The position numbers and the translations under genes were made by a program. Below the pieces are notes generated by a model. That model saw only the letters and a program-made list of their open reading frames with translations. It did not search any database and was not told where the DNA came from. This document shows positions 31,701 through 44,106 of a stretch of DNA of 64,000 nucleotides, in pieces (the first letter of the stretch is position 1; each line of letters starts with the position of its first letter). The stretch comes from Lathyrus oleraceus (taxonomy: Eukaryota > Streptophyta > Magnoliopsida > Fabales > Fabaceae): the NCBI RefSeq assembly GCF_024323335.1, contig NC_066583.1:369027452-369091451 (forward strand), written 5' to 3'.

Positions 31701-34328
31701 AAACACTCTCCTAACCAGAGACCAGGGAAACAACAAACTAATAGGGAGACTAAGACTCGAGCCTAATAGTTGTCATGCCATCAATATCCCTAAGTCGAAG
31801 TTTCTAACCTAACTCATCCGAGAAGGGAGATAAACACATCAACACAAGTGAACAAACATCACACACTATATCCATACAAGAGGCTCAAACAATGTGTGGG
31901 CTTTAGTCAAGAGGGGTCATATCAACCTCGACAAACAAGCCAAACTGTAATGGGTAATCTGTAGCTCTTAACCACTAACATTGAGAGTTAGGGTGAAGCT
32001 GATCAAACAGGTAATGAGGATGAGACCTCATGCTCTTAACCCTGGCCAGGGTGAGCTCATGACAAAGAAAGCATGGGGATCCAGAAAGTGAGATCCTATT
32101 CCACTTGACAGACACTGGACAAAGATCTTGGGTACATGTTCAAAAGCATCAGCACGTAGTGCGAGCATAAGGAACGACACACTGAATAACGGGGGATTGG
32201 CTACTAATCCCTTTTATCCGTCAATTTCCTCTTCACTTAGGAGGACTTATCAAGTAAGACATGCCTCATCTTGGAGGTCTTTGGCACAATTGTAAAAAAC
32301 ACAAACAGAGCCTCTGAAGGAGGACTTGCCAGCAAAATGCCTGCCAAAAAGGTGACAGGACTTCCAGACTACATGAAGTAAGAAGCTAACTACCTGAGTG
32401 GTGTATCAACCACAATCCAAAGCTCAAGCAAAAGAAAAAGCAAGCAAGCAACTAAAGTACTTGTACAAAGGCTAACCAGTTAGTATTCCAGTCATAAAAC
32501 AAACAGACAAACAGTGAAACCATTCACAGTACACAACTCAATGAACAATGCTCAAGCATTAAAATGAGCTCAAGCCTATCACTTAGAACCCTACAAAACA
32601 AACAAAGGTTAGAGTTCAAAGTATTTGTATCTCACAAAGTGAGAACAAACCAAACATCAATGCTAAATGTCCAAACCTGAAACACAAAGCACAATTAGTT
32701 ATGTACAAAAACACTAGTGCAAAGACTAGGTTCAAAACCAAACCAAATGATCAAAACAGAAGTCAATCTTTCACATATTACAAGTTCAAACAATCAATAA
32801 AATGTCCTCAAAAGGACCAGCACCAATTCACAAAGCAAGTATCTCAAATTGCTCATGCTATGTAATGACAACAAATGTGCACCAAATTGAACTTCCAACT
32901 TAGAAAATTCATATCAAAACAGAAATGCATGCAATGACCTTGATATTTTTTATGCAAGCTCCTTATGTCATGAATGATCAATGTGCAAAAAATCAAATCC
33001 AGAAAGATTCAAATGATAGGTGAATGAAAATGCAACAATCCAATGTCAAAAATGTGACACAAATTGTCACATCTTTTCCCATGTGTCCAAAATGATGATA
33101 GCATATGATAAAAATTCCAAACTAGTGACCAAAAATTCACATAACATATAAAGATCAAGCATGCAAAAAATCAAATCAATTGGCTCAACAATGAAGATTT
33201 CACAAGGCAATGAATGAACATGATCAAATTAGCAACACATGAAATCAAAAATCACACAATAAAAATCCAGCCAGCAACAATTCATGAAAATAATATAAAA
33301 CAAAACTAGACATCAAGACAAATCTATGAAAAAAAATTGGACTCAAATTGGATCATTTTTCAATTTTTAATGCATTTTATAAAACAAGCAAATCAAAAGA
33401 AATAACACAAGAAAATATGGAGGGAAAAATAAAATTCAAATCAATTCAGAATTAATCCTAGCCACAAGATCAAGCGTGCAATTCACATCAAACGGCTCAG
33501 ATTCAAAGCATGAAACTCACCGTTTCATTAAACACGATGGCAGCACAGTCATCAGGTCAGCGTACACAAGGCATGGTCAAAGCAACAGGAACCAATCAAT
33601 TGCACACGCGAGCGCTCGCATGGCACACACGCAGGACAAACCCTAGGACACGCAGAGACGCCGGAGCTAAGCTCCGGTCGTCTTCTCAGGCGAGCTAGAC
33701 GGTGGCTCCGCCATGTATTTTTCCAGAAATCACAAAAGCATACATCATTCGAACCAGTTTCTCATGTGCATTCCAAATATGACATCAAAACAAACTAATT
33801 CATCATATATTTTCCAGATCGAGCAAAAACAAATTCTAGATCTAAACTTGAAATCCTTCATACATGCTCATTACTCATCCGTTTTCAATTCTAAACATAT
33901 ACACAAGCTCCAAGCAACACGAACTACACATCTATGGTCATAGAATAGCAAAAGGAGATGATGAATTTTTCACTTACTTGAAATGGAAGCTTCTGAATTC
34001 ATGCTATCAAGATCTCTCAAGCTCCATATCTACTCCACTACACCTGCCTTGAAGCTTTATGCACAAAGAATCACTTGAAACCGCTTGGATCTAGCTCGAT
34101 TTTCAACTTCCATCAACATGTGGATGCTCATGAATCTGCACGAAATCTTGCTCAATTGTCCAAAATAGAGGTTGATTCTTGATCAATGAAGGTTGATGAT
34201 CAAGAATATTGAAGAACTTTTGGTGTTTGTGTGGAGAAATCAAGAATTTGAAGAGAGAGAAAATGGAGGGAACTTGAAAATTTGAGATCTGAAAATTCTG
34301 TTATGGTGGTTATGATTAGGGTTTGGCC

Positions 34329-34335
34329 TTATATA
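34329..34335 (-). promoter_or_regulatory. E3 LTR TATA box
   Basis: Minus strand reads GAGTATATAAGG, about 1.25 kb into the LTR, similar in place to the boxes of E1 and E4. Confidence 0.55.
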
Positions 34336-35588
34336 CTCCCTGCTAATGATCATGCTAATCACACTTTCCATGTATTAATCATGATTAGTGAGAATTGGAT
34401 CAATTTAAAAAAATGCAACATGAGCTAGCATGGCCAAAACACACGTGTACAGTACCATGCAAGGCTTGGAATCCTCTTAAAATCATCCAATGGTCATGCT
34501 TGAAGTGTTATTTTGCTTGCACCATAAGCCAACTTTGAATTATGGAAATTCCCTCCAAAATGAACACATGAGAAATGATGAGCATACACACCTTTCCCAT
34601 GAATGGCAAAGCTTGTTTTGAGATGTCTTGATCATGAGGAGCATTTTGCAAAAAGAATGGACCAAATTGGAGCATTGCATCAAAAGTTATGCCACTTTGA
34701 ATTTCCATGCACACCTTGTGATAAAATGACCATAACTCCTCAACCAATCATCATAAGTTCTTCAATATTCTTGATCAACTTGGAGGGGAGACAAAGATAT
34801 ACAACTTTCATGTTCACCAAAAATCCATTTGAAACATCTTTTATATTGAAAAGTCAAGTTGAAAGTGGACCAAAAACTTGCCAAATTTGGAAACTTTGAA
34901 TTATAGGTCATTTTCCATTTTTAGTAACTTTTGTCATGACCTCAAAATCTTCAAGAAGGATGTTTAAAATGATGAATGGATCTCTTTTGAACATGATTGA
35001 GGTGTCTCAACTCATTTCCCCACCTCATAGCCCTCAGTTGACTGCACAGTTGACTTTTTGGTTCTCAGATGACCTTGAAATGTCTTGACCAACTTGAGCC
35101 TCTACCACTTGGGGAAATTGCTTCAAAATGAAACCCTAGCTCATGTAAGCTCCTTATGATAACCATGTGATCCTCATCTCAAGAAAATACCTCATCTCTT
35201 TGAGAAACCCTGGCTGGAAGAATGGCCTTGATTAGGGTTGACCAGAGGTCACAACCCTAATCCAAAGGAACTTGAGAATGCACTATGAAACCCTTGATGA
35301 TGATAGAACCATGATGATGGTAATATATCCTTGCAAACAATATGATGCTCAAGACCTTTTAAGAATCAAGAAACCCTAATTAAATGCAAACCCTCAGATG
35401 GTTGATAACCAATTCATAGAGACCCTCAGGCTTGAATCATATTACTTTTCCATCTTTTGAAAAGACTGTGGAGGATGACCTTCTTATTCTCATATGATAT
35501 GCAAAATGCAATGCCTAATGCTCTAAAATATGAAATGCAATGTGTCAAACTAGTCTCAAGAAGAGGAGGGCAATTTTGAGGTGTTACA

Positions 35589-35600
35589 GCTGCCCCTATT
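35589..35600 (-). other. E3 polypurine tract
   Basis: Minus strand AATAGGGGCAGC directly before the LTR, identical to E1. Confidence 0.8.
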
Positions 35601-35812
35601 CAATCCATTGTGAACCTGTCGATATGAACAGCCTCGGCTTTCAGATGATCAGGGTGAAGAGTGATTGAATACCAAGAACAGACGAACAATTTGCGCTCCG
35701 CTGGGAATTATTACACCAAAGTGAAGTGAAATAACCATGCCTGTCAGAATCGGCAAAGAAGTAGTCTTGAAAGAAGAATCCGTCTGGTACGGTGAGAGTC
35801 GATCTGAAACCT

Positions 35813-35999
35813 GGCCTGAATGCCGCAAGCTGCGTCGATCTGAACTTCGGAAACTTCTTTGATCTGAACATCGGAAAATCTGGCCTGAATACCACTTCAG
35901 TCTGAATACCTGAAACCTGGCCTGAATGCCGAAAGCTGCGTCGATCTGAACGTCAGAAGCTTCTTCGATCTGAACATCGGAAAATTTGGCCTGAATATC
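35813..35999 (-). repeat. E3 3' UTR CTGAAY-loop repeats
   Basis: Plus strand: GGC CTGAAT GCC (35813-35824, 35919-35930), CGAT CTGAAC ATCG (35966-35979), CGAT CTGAAC TTCG (35836-35849) and degraded units. Stems are only 3-4 bp, so structure is less certain than for the other arrays. Confidence 0.5.
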
Positions 36000-36126
36000 A
36001 CTTCTGCTGGGGATTTTCTCTTTGTTATTGTTATTTTTTTTTGCTTTTCTTGAACCCCAATTTTCGCGCTTATCGCGTAACGTTCTTAAATCTTCACTTC
36101 CATCTCCTTACGACGGAAATTTTTCC

Positions 36127-36146
36127 CCCAATATCGCGCTATTGGG
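36127..36146 (-). other. E3 GCGCGA-loop hairpin
   Basis: Minus strand CCCAATA, loop GCGCGA, TATTGGG; the counterpart of the two E1 hairpins at 5524 and 5689. Confidence 0.6.
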
Positions 36147-36291
36147 AAATACGGTTGATCCAACGTCACGATGCCAAACTCCTCAGAGTAACATCTTCAC
36201 CAACTAGCTAAACCAATTCTCAAACGGTAACCACGGCTCGAGACTAGTTTATGTTTACAATGCTGATGCATGAGTTTTACAGCGTAATGCT

Positions 36292-36314
36292 CCATAACCA
36301 TGGGAATGCTACGC
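36292..36314 (-). other. E3 conserved 3' UTR hairpin GCGTA...TACGC
   Basis: Outer arms GCGTA and TACGC with inner CCAT/ATGG on either side; same element as at 5353 in E1. Confidence 0.55.
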
Positions 36315-36359
36315 AATTAGTTATGCAATATGCTATGCTTCTCTAAATGATGAATGCAT

Positions 36360-36760
36360 AAAAAGTAACCCCCTCAGGGGATGGCACGAGTAACTCTGTT
36401 GAGGAACTCGATATCACTCCAATCTCCAACCCTACTTGGGATAACACTGATGCCGAGGAAAGAGTAACCCTCACTGGGGATGACCTCCACTGAACTCGTT
36501 CCGCTTGGGGAAAACACTGCCAACGCACACCCCTGCCAGGGAAACAGCAACCTTCAGACCTGCTGGGGAAATAACAATCTCAACCCTGCTAGGGGAAAAC
36601 ACTGACGCCGAGGAAAGAGTAACCCTCACTGAGGATGACCTCTACTAAACTCGATCCACTTGGGGATGACTTTACTAGGGAAAAACTACCAATGCACACC
36701 CCTGCCGCGGGAACAACAACCTTCAAACCTACTGGGGAGATACGGAATATTTGACACGGA
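36360..36760 (-). repeat. E3 CCCCAGCAGG-type array
   Basis: On the minus strand, degenerate units with TTCCCCAGCAGGT and CCCTAGCAGGGTTGAGATTG. An about 120-bp segment is duplicated (36451-36520 and 36605-36690 share GACGCCGAGGAAAGAGTAAC or GATGCCGAGGAAAGAGTAAC). No gene. Confidence 0.7.
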
Positions 36761-37507
36761 ACACCCGTCGACTCGTCGAACCCTGGTATTCACCATCTAA
36801 CCAACGTGTCAACTTTCCACTTCTTCATACTTTGAAGTGTCTTCTTGATTAACCCGCTAGGATCGTCGCAATTCTCTCGCCATCTCTATACCATTCTTCA
36901 ACTTCTTGTCCCTGATTGGACTTCAAAGGATTCTTTTGTCAAAAAGACTTCACATCACAACCTGCAAGTGAGTGAAAAAAAACCAACAACACCTGCAAAA
37001 GAGATCGTCAGATAAAAACGTGCCCCAGGCGTGCCAAAATTTCAACACCCAGGTCACTCAACCTTCCGAATAAGATTTCACGTTTCAATCCTATAAACAT
37101 GCATTGGAAGGGACCCCTATGTCTCAAAATGCAAAGATTCTTTATCAAAATAAACGGATGTTTTTGCAATCAAAGCGGTAATGAAAAACAAAAACAAAAT
37201 TATTTGACTGAATATGCATTTTATTGATTGGAAAAAAGTGGCTCATAAATGAGCAATACACAGGAAGCAATCCCTGAAAAGCGGTAATTACGCACAAAAG
37301 GAAAATCTATCCTAATGGAAATGTGAACCCGTGATCTCATCAAGTTCCAACCCGGTTACAACCCATATGTCCTCGAGACTCTACGCACTTTCTGCCTTCC
37401 GAAACAAGACGCTTCCGACCGATCTCCGCTTTCAGATTTTCCATGTGTCATATCCACAGTATGAACGATCATGCCAAACGCAGTTGTTCGTTTCATTCCC
37501 TCTTTTG
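36761..37507 (-). other. E3 3' UTR, part next to pol
   Basis: Noncoding, colinear with E1 3621-4440, including the AATAAAATGCATATTC block on the minus strand. ORFs here are by-products. Confidence 0.5.
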
Positions 37508-37705
37508 CCTGGACCGCCCTTTCGGGTTTTCAGTCCACCGGGATACCCTTTTTTGCCCAAGCCTCCCTTGTAGGGTTTTCGACTTGCCGGGTGTACAGTT
37601 TTTTTTTCTTTTATCCCTAATTTTTGCCCGAACCTTTTTTCCATTTTTTCTTGGTTCGCCGGGATGCCCATTTTTGCCTGGACTATTTTATTCTTTTCGT
37701 CCAGC
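37508..37705 (-). other. E3 post-pol module of four stem-loops
   Basis: Minus-strand copy of the module: hairpin 1 CTGGAC/GTCCAG (plus 37678-37705), a degraded hairpin 2, then hairpins 3 and 4. Hairpin 3 has one end mismatch. Confidence 0.6.
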
Positions 37706-38219
37706 GGGTCTTTTGTACGAAGTATTTTTTAACTGCGTCCGCATTCACAGGGGATGGAAAATCCTCACCATCCATGGTCGTCAACAACAAGGCTCCGCCA
37801 GAGAAAACCTTCTTGACCACGAATGGACCTTCATAATTGGGTGTCCACTTGCCCCGACGATCGTTCTGAGTAGGAAGGATCCTTTTCAACACCATATCTC
37901 CCACATGGTACACACGAGGTCGCACCTTTCGGTCAAAAGCACGCTTCATTCGCTGCTGGTATAACTGCCCATGACAAATGACCGCCAGCCTCTTTTCCTC
38001 AATCAGACTCAACTCTTCATACCGAGTCCTTACCCATTCAGCCTCTTCCAATTTCACATCCATCAGAACTCTCAATGACGGAATCTGGACCTCAACTAGT
38101 AGCACAACTTTCATCCCATACACCAGCGAGAAAGGCGTTACCACAGTAGATGTACGCACTGAGGTTCGATACCCATGCAATGCAAACGGCAACATCTCGT
38201 GCCAATCCTTATAGGTTAC
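37683..38219 (-). pseudogene. E3 integrase C-terminus, cut by E4
   Basis: The last 178 or so codons of pol: the region after the catalytic core (HEML, HGYRTSVRTST) and the GPF motif. The upstream end is broken by the E4 LTR at 38220. The normal stop has become CAA (TAA to CAA), so the frame runs 13 codons into the hairpin module. The protein closely resembles E1 and E4. Confidence 0.85.
38215..38219. other. E4 left target site duplication (candidate)
   Basis: GTTAC directly precedes the E4 LTR start. The right copy is beyond the window. Confidence 0.45.
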
Positions 38220-39120
38220 TGTAGTACCTCAAATTTGCCCTCCTCATTCATGCATTCATTTTTTTTAGGTCATTTAACATTTCATACATCATGTCAATCA
38301 TTTAGCTCCAAGAGGATGTCATTCAAATCATTTTATGGGTTCTATCTGAAGGATCAAGCTTAATGGGCTCAGTGCAGTTCAAAATTCAACCATGAAGCCA
38401 AAAGTCAACTGTGCAGTCAACTGAGGACTTTGAGATTGGGGAGATGAATTGAAACACCTCATTCATGTTCAAAAGAAGTCCATTTTTCATTTCAAACACC
38501 TATCTTGAAGATTTGAAGTCTTATCAAAAGTTTCCAAAAATGGAAAGTGACCTGTAATTTCAAATTTCCAAAAATGGCAAGTTTTCAGTCCAACTTCAAC
38601 TTGACTTATCAACATCAAAGAAGCTTCAAATGGATTTTAGGTGAACATGAAAGTTGAATATCTTTCTCTCCCATTTCCAAAACGTCCTAGATCATGTTCA
38701 TCTGATGAATGGTTGAGAAGTTATGGCCAAATGATCACAAAGTGTGCATGGAAGTTCAAAGTGACATAACTTTTGATCCAAAACTCCAAATTGGTCCACT
38801 CTTTTTGCAACATACTCCTTATGACCAATATTTTCCAAATCAAGCCTTGCATTGCATGAAAGAAGCTCATATGATCATTGATTCATACATGTGCATTTTG
38901 GAGGGAAAACTCATAATTCAAATTTGGTTGATCATGCATGCCAAATACCAATTCCATCTTGATTATTGAGTGTTTTTAATTGATTTTGGAGCCCAGCATG
39001 GCACTGTTCACATGTGAAATTTTACATGCTAAGCACACTTGCATTTTTTGCACTTCACCTCATTTCTCCCTAATCTCAATTAACCAAAGCCTAATTTGAT
39101 TATCAGCATCATTAACACAT

Positions 39121-39128
39121 TATATAAA
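39121..39128 (+). promoter_or_regulatory. E4 LTR1 TATA box
   Basis: TATATAAAAGCC, about 900 bp into the LTR, conserved in LTR2 and LTR3. Confidence 0.65.
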
Positions 39129-41681
39129 AGCCTAATCATAACTGTTTTTGCTGATAACAACACATTTCAGATCTGAAATTCAAGCTTCCCTCCATTTTTT
39201 CTCTCACTTCAAACTTCAAGTTTCTTCACATAATTCATCAAAATTCTTGTATAATCTTGTTCATCGTGCATCATTGAGTAGGAATCAAGCTTTGGTTTGA
39301 AGAATTTGGTCCAGATTTGAGCAAATCGAAAGCATGAACATGTTGATGGAGCTTGAGAGTTGAGCTAGATCCACGTGCCTTCAACCATCAATTCTTGCAC
39401 AAAGCTTCATTAGAGGTTAAAGGAAGAAGATCTGGAGACTTTGGAAGCTTGAGGACACGAGTTTATATCACTGCAATCTCAGGTAGGTGAAATTCGATCC
39501 TCTTATTTTGCCATTTGCTTGCCATGATTGTGTAGATCTAAGTCCCCTGAGCATGCTGATATAATTAGATCTTGATTTGGCTGGATATTGATCATGATAT
39601 GTTGATTTAAAGTTTGGATGTTGAAAATGTTTGTGCTCGATCCGTTCGATTCATGAAGTTTTAGATTGAATGAATATGAGATTCATGATCTCGTTGAAAA
39701 CTCTTTCGAACCATATGCATTTCATCAATTTCTGGAAAAAAAATCGCGTCTCCTCCGCCTGGCTGGTCGGAAAAGACGGTGGAAAACACCGTGCGCCTCC
39801 GTCTGGTCTTTTGCTAGGGTTTGCATTTCCAAAACGCAGCTTTTTGTTTATGAACGCGCTTTGAACCTTACGTACGCTGGTTCGATCCTGGCCAAGGCAT
39901 TTTGCAATTTCATTTGTTTTATCATTTACCTTCTTATGTTCGATTCCTGGCATTGTGTGTTTTGTGGATTTGATTTATTTTGAGCGCTCCTTTTACCTGC
40001 CATGCGTGGGTTCGATTCCAGTAGATGCATTCTCTGAATTTTATTCAAAATTTCATTTTCCCTCCATTGCCATGCATTATTTCATATTATTTTGTTCAAC
40101 TTCAAAAATCATTAAAAAGAGTAGAGATCTCCAATTTGTTCCCAATTTTTTTTCACATTCTTGTTTTAATCTCTAGTTTTTTATAGGATTTATTTCATGA
40201 ATTGTTTGCTTCTGGATTTTATTTGTGGAATGTTTGTTTGAACCTTATGCCAAATTGACATGTTAAATTCAATGCTTTGTGAAATGCTCATCTTTAATCC
40301 AATTGACTTGAAATTTTGCATTCTTGATCCTCACATGTGATATGATTTTTGAGCTTTGGTTTGGAATTTTTATGATATGCTATCACTGTTTTTGACACAT
40401 GAACATGTGGTGTGACAATTTGTGTCACCTTTTGGATGTTGCATTTGTGCATTTTCATTCATATATCAATTGAACTCTTCTGGATCTGATTTTTTGTATG
40501 ATGATTACTCATAACATGATAAGCTTGCATAAACAATTTCAAGATCATTTGATTCTTTTCTGTTTTGATTTGGATTTTCTCATTTGGATATCCACTTTGT
40601 GCACCTTTGCTTGCCTTTGCTTTACATTGATCATTTGATGCCTTTGCTATATGAATTGATCTTGGTCCTTTTAAGGACACTTTGTTGATTGTTTTAACTT
40701 GCAATATGTGAAAGATGGACTTCTGTTTTGATCGTTTGACTTGCTTTTGAACCTAGTCTCTATACTAGTGATTTGTACACATACTAATTGTACTTTGTGT
40801 TTCAGGTTCGAGCATTTAGCTTTGATGGTTGGTGTGGTCTCATTATTTGAGATGCAAGATGCTTTTGATTACTAACTCTTGTTGTGTTGTAGGTCCATTG
40901 ATGTGATGAACTCATTTGAGTGCTTGCACTTGTGATTTGCATTGTGTAGATATTGGAAAGTTCCACTGTTGTCTGTTGGTTTTTCTGAATACAATACTAA
41001 TTGATTAGCTTTTGTACAGGTACATTAGTCGCTTTGCTTTGCTTGCTTACTTTGCTTAAGCTTTGGAGTGTGGTTGATACACCACTGAGGTAGTTTAGCC
41101 ATCTTTCTCCATGTAGTCTGGAAGTCCTGTCGCCTTTTTGGCAGGCATTTGGCTGAAGTCCTCCTTAAGAGGCTCTTTGTGTGTTTGTTTACGTTTGTGC
41201 CAAAGATCTCCAAGTGAGGCATGTTACTTGATAAGTCCTCCTAAGTGAAGAGGCAATTGACAGATAGAAGGGATTAGCAATCAATCCCCTGTTATTCTGT
41301 GTGTCGTTCATTATGCTCGCACTACGTGCTGATGCTCTTGAACAAGTACCCAAGATCTTTGTATAGAGTCAATCAAGTGGAATAGGGTCCCTCTTTCTGG
41401 ATCCCCATGCTTTCTTTGATTTGCGCTCACCCAGACCAGGGTTAAGAGCATGAGGTCTCATCCTCAGTACCATTTTGATCTGCTCACCCTGACGTTCAAT
41501 GTCAGTGATTAAGAGCTCCTTTTTACCTTTGCATTCTGGCTTGTTTGTCGAGGTTGATATGACCCCTCTTGACTAAAGCCCACCCATTTGATTGAGCCTC
41601 TTGTTTGTATATAGTGTGTGATGATTTCTTACTTGTGAACTCTTGATGTGTTTGCTTTTGATGCTTATCTGTTTGTTGTTT

Positions 41682-41817
41682 GGAGTCGGATATAAGTCCA
41701 TCTATTGGCATTCTGTTTCCGTTTTGTTGTTAGGAGTTGGATGTAAGTCCATTTATTGGCATTCTGTTTCCTTGGAGTCGGGTGTAAGTCCATCTATTGG
41801 CATCTTGTTTCCTTTAT
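41682..41817 (+). repeat. E4 LTR1 three-copy 45-48-bp repeat
   Basis: Units contain GGAGTCGGATATAAGTCC or variants, then ATYTATTGGCATTCTGTTTCC. The LTR2 copy is at 54421-54556. E3's LTR carries the reverse complement as a longer array. Confidence 0.75.
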
Positions 41818-42163
41818 TTGTGGTCCTCTCATGAGCCCCCTTGTTGGTGTGTTTACTCTATGCCTTATGTTTTTTGTGTGGTGTGATCGTCTCCCCATAG
41901 GATTGCTAGACTTCATAGTGTCTCTCGTTTGCATGTCAATTAAGGTAGCACGGTTCCTTCGTCTAGGACTTCCTTTTTGCATGAGCATTCCTAAAACACA
42001 AACAAACTCTTTGATTATCTTTTCTTAAGGACACGTTAACTCCTTCTACTACAGGTGAGTAAGTCTCCGAAGGTCGAGCATCCGGTAGATTGCGTAGTAA
42101 CATCGTTCATCTAAAAAACACAAAACAAATAGAAATAGGTTAGCGGAGCTACGATGCTCTGAT

Positions 42164-42181
42164 TCTCAATCCTTCTTGAGA
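42164..42181 (+). other. E4 LTR1 hairpin before TACGTATGCAG
   Basis: TCTCAA (42164-42169) pairs with TTGAGA (42176-42181). It has the same position and flanks as the CTCGT/ACGAG and CTCAT/ATGAG hairpins of E1 and E3. Confidence 0.55.
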
Positions 42182-42310
42182 TACGTATGCAGCAGGGTAG
42201 GGCTTGTGCGAGCAATAATTCTTTATTTTCCCTACTTTGATTTTTCTCTCTTTTGCATTGCATGTAGGACTTTTTACACACACTTTAGACGTAAATAGCA
42301 AGCGTGGATC

Positions 42311-42358
42311 CTGTGGAGTACCACAGACGTGAAGGGGTGCGGTAACCTTCCCTTCACG
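42311..42358 (+). other. E4 LTR1 double hairpin
   Basis: CTGTGG/CCACAG around AGTA (42311-42326); CGTGAAGGG (42328-42336) with CCCTTCACG (42350-42358). LTR2 copy at 55050-55097. Confidence 0.7.
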
Positions 42359-42548
42359 TAACCGGCCCCCTTACTTAATTTTTCTCTGGTTCGAGACTTT
42401 TTTTTATCCGTTCCCTCTTGGTTATGCAGTACTACCTTTCCCCCCTCTTGGGATAAAAGTACATAGCTCGCGACTCTACTCTTTTTTTTTCCTCGCCACT
42501 CTTTTTCGCGTTTGTACCTGGATTTGGGAAATCCTGGGGAGTGACAGC

Positions 42549-42566
42549 TGGCGACTCTGCTGGGGA
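42549..42566 (+). other. E4a primer-binding site
   Basis: TGGCGACTCTGCTGGGGA, 2 nt after the LTR end; identical to E2. Confidence 0.85.
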
Positions 42567-43749
42567 TATACTTTCCCTAGTGGGCCTTTCCTAGTGTTTG
42601 TTTGTTTTTAGTCTATTGTGTGTTGTTTATTTATTGCTTTGCATACTTATCTGCTTGCATTGCATCCTATGTGCGCTTTATTGTTTCATGCATACTGTGC
42701 TGGCTGTGTATCTGTTTCACTGTTGGGTGGGAGTCAGAAGAGGTAAAAGGCCCAATACACAGGCTATGAGTGAACTTTTGGACACCTAGGAATAGAGTGA
42801 TTCATGGGAAGCGGGTGGTATGGCGCCACTTAGAGGAACATGGTATCTCGAGCAATTCAGATTCTGATGGGGTATTATCGTTGCATACACCTGGTGTGCA
42901 TATGATGATATTCTTGAAAGGATTGTTTATCCTGCGTTTCTCTTGACCTTACCCTGGCCTAGATTACACCCGTGAGTGGGGCGGGAATGAATCATTTACA
43001 GGTACTGATGGTGACTTGTTCTGTTGGTGACCGTGTCCTGTTGGTGACTCTTTGATGGTGACTATTAGTTCAGTTCTTGATCTGGGTCCTATTGATAAGT
43101 TGGATTTATGGATTTATTTCTGACACGCCGGAGTTCTGTCCGTGGTTTATCAGCGGGTTCCGTTTATTTCGGATCCCCGGGTTGAATTTGAGGGTACTTG
43201 TTCAGAGGATCTTGTTGTTATCCGTTCAAGGGCTTTCCTACGATGATGGTGATATATCCTCCGGTTCCGTTTATTTCTGAACCCCCCGAGTTGGATTTGT
43301 GGTTACTGAGTCCCTCGGATGGTTGTGATCAGTTCTGAGACCGGGATCCAGTACAATGGATGTTCAGATGACTTGGAGGATGGCATTTTGAATTGCATTC
43401 ATGCATCTGCATCATTCCCATTTCGCATTCATCTGCATCTAACTCATGTTTATCCATATGGAGGATACATTCTCGATTGAGATTCTGGTTGAGAGACATC
43501 CTGATGTCAGAATGTTATTGTCAAATTATTATCCGTCTCGATGAAGCCAGAATCAAAGGACAGAATGTTCCTCATATGGATAGACATTGCATTCATGCAT
43601 GAGTCATAATAACCTGTCTTCTGTTTTGCAAGTGTCAGTTTCTAACATGTTTGATTGACTTAGGAATCATTACTCGCGCACGCCGAATCATCCCTCTGCG
43701 CGTAGCTCGTCCGCACAGATACCCTCCCAGACGCAACAAACCTAAACTG
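42567..43749 (+). other. E4a leader without ORF1
   Basis: 1.2 kb of noncoding leader. No ORF1-like sequence could be found, so the ORF1 gene is missing. The part after 42817 is deleted in E4b. Confidence 0.6.
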
Positions 43750-44069
43750 ATGGATCCACCCAACGCTGACATTCTCGAGCTGAAAGAGAAGATGAGTGAG
43801 TTGATCAACGTCATGCAAGGGTTCGCCTTGGGGCAGAAAGCAATCGCCGAGAAGGTGGAGAGGATTGAAAGTTGGCTAAGAATGGGGAAAATACAGGGAA
43901 ATGTTCCGTCGTCTGGAGTAAAGAAGCCCTTTGGTAATAGTCAGCGCAAGAAGGAGGGTGAATCGAGTGATGTGTATGCCCAAAGGAGACACGGTAAGGA
44001 TCATTACCACCCGTACGTTGTTGCAGTAATGATTCCTGCTCGTAATCAATCTGTACAACAGCAACAGTA
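43750..44069 (+). pseudogene. E4a Gag remnant, capsid core missing
   Basis: About 106 codons from the ATG at 43750 to a stop at 44068. The N-terminal helix region resembles E2 Gag (coiled-coil with GQKAIAEKVERIE). It then passes directly to the basic region near the Gag C-terminus; the gag core with LEWYY is absent. The frame is open further upstream to 43651 without clear Gag similarity. Confidence 0.7.
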
Positions 44070-44106
44070 GCCACCTCAACAGAGAGCACAGAGAGTTGGG
44101 TGCCAA

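Larger units (their letters stand above)
29968..35588 (-). repeat. E3 3' LTR, 5621 bp
   Basis: On the minus strand it starts TGTAACACCTC (35588) and ends GCGACA (29968). It is about 650 bp longer than E1's LTR. Tandem repeats at 30480-30970 and 31126-31700 account for much of this. PBS-like CAGAGCCGCCA is at 30003-30013 (plus strand). From 31701 to 34328 I see only AT-rich LTR sequence without genes. Confidence 0.88.
29968..38219 (-). mobile_element. E3: Ogre-type retrotransposon on the minus strand, 3' part
   Basis: Read on the minus strand: integrase C-terminus, post-pol hairpin module, 3' UTR, polypurine tract, then a 5621-bp 3' LTR. The left end (29968, TGTCGC on the plus strand) cuts E5 ORF1. 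The right side is cut by E4 at 38220; the rest of E3 would lie beyond E4. Candidate left target duplication is GGCTC (29963-29967). E3 has the same LTR termini as E1. Confidence 0.88.
38220..42546 (+). repeat. E4 LTR1, 4327 bp
   Basis: Starts TGTAGTACCTC, ends GTGACA. TATA box at 39121. It differs from LTR2 at many sites until about 41,510, for example an extra TTGCTTACTTTGC-type segment near 41042, and is nearly identical after that. Short ORFs inside (such as 38709-38969 and 39666-39983) recur in all three LTRs but match no known protein. Confidence 0.9.

Noticed and set aside
38709..38969. 86-residue ORF present three times (also 51461 and 62219)
   Set aside because: It lies in the LTR and is repeated only because the LTR is. 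No recognisable domain, no start context, and no sign of protein-level constraint.
39666..39983. About 105-residue ORF in the LTR, also near 52422 and 63180
   Set aside because: LTR sequence; the three copies differ by frame and end; no known family.
41756..42028. ORF with CKSIYWH repeats in LTR1 and LTR2
   Set aside because: Translation of the three-copy 45-48-bp DNA repeat and adjoining LTR; not a gene.
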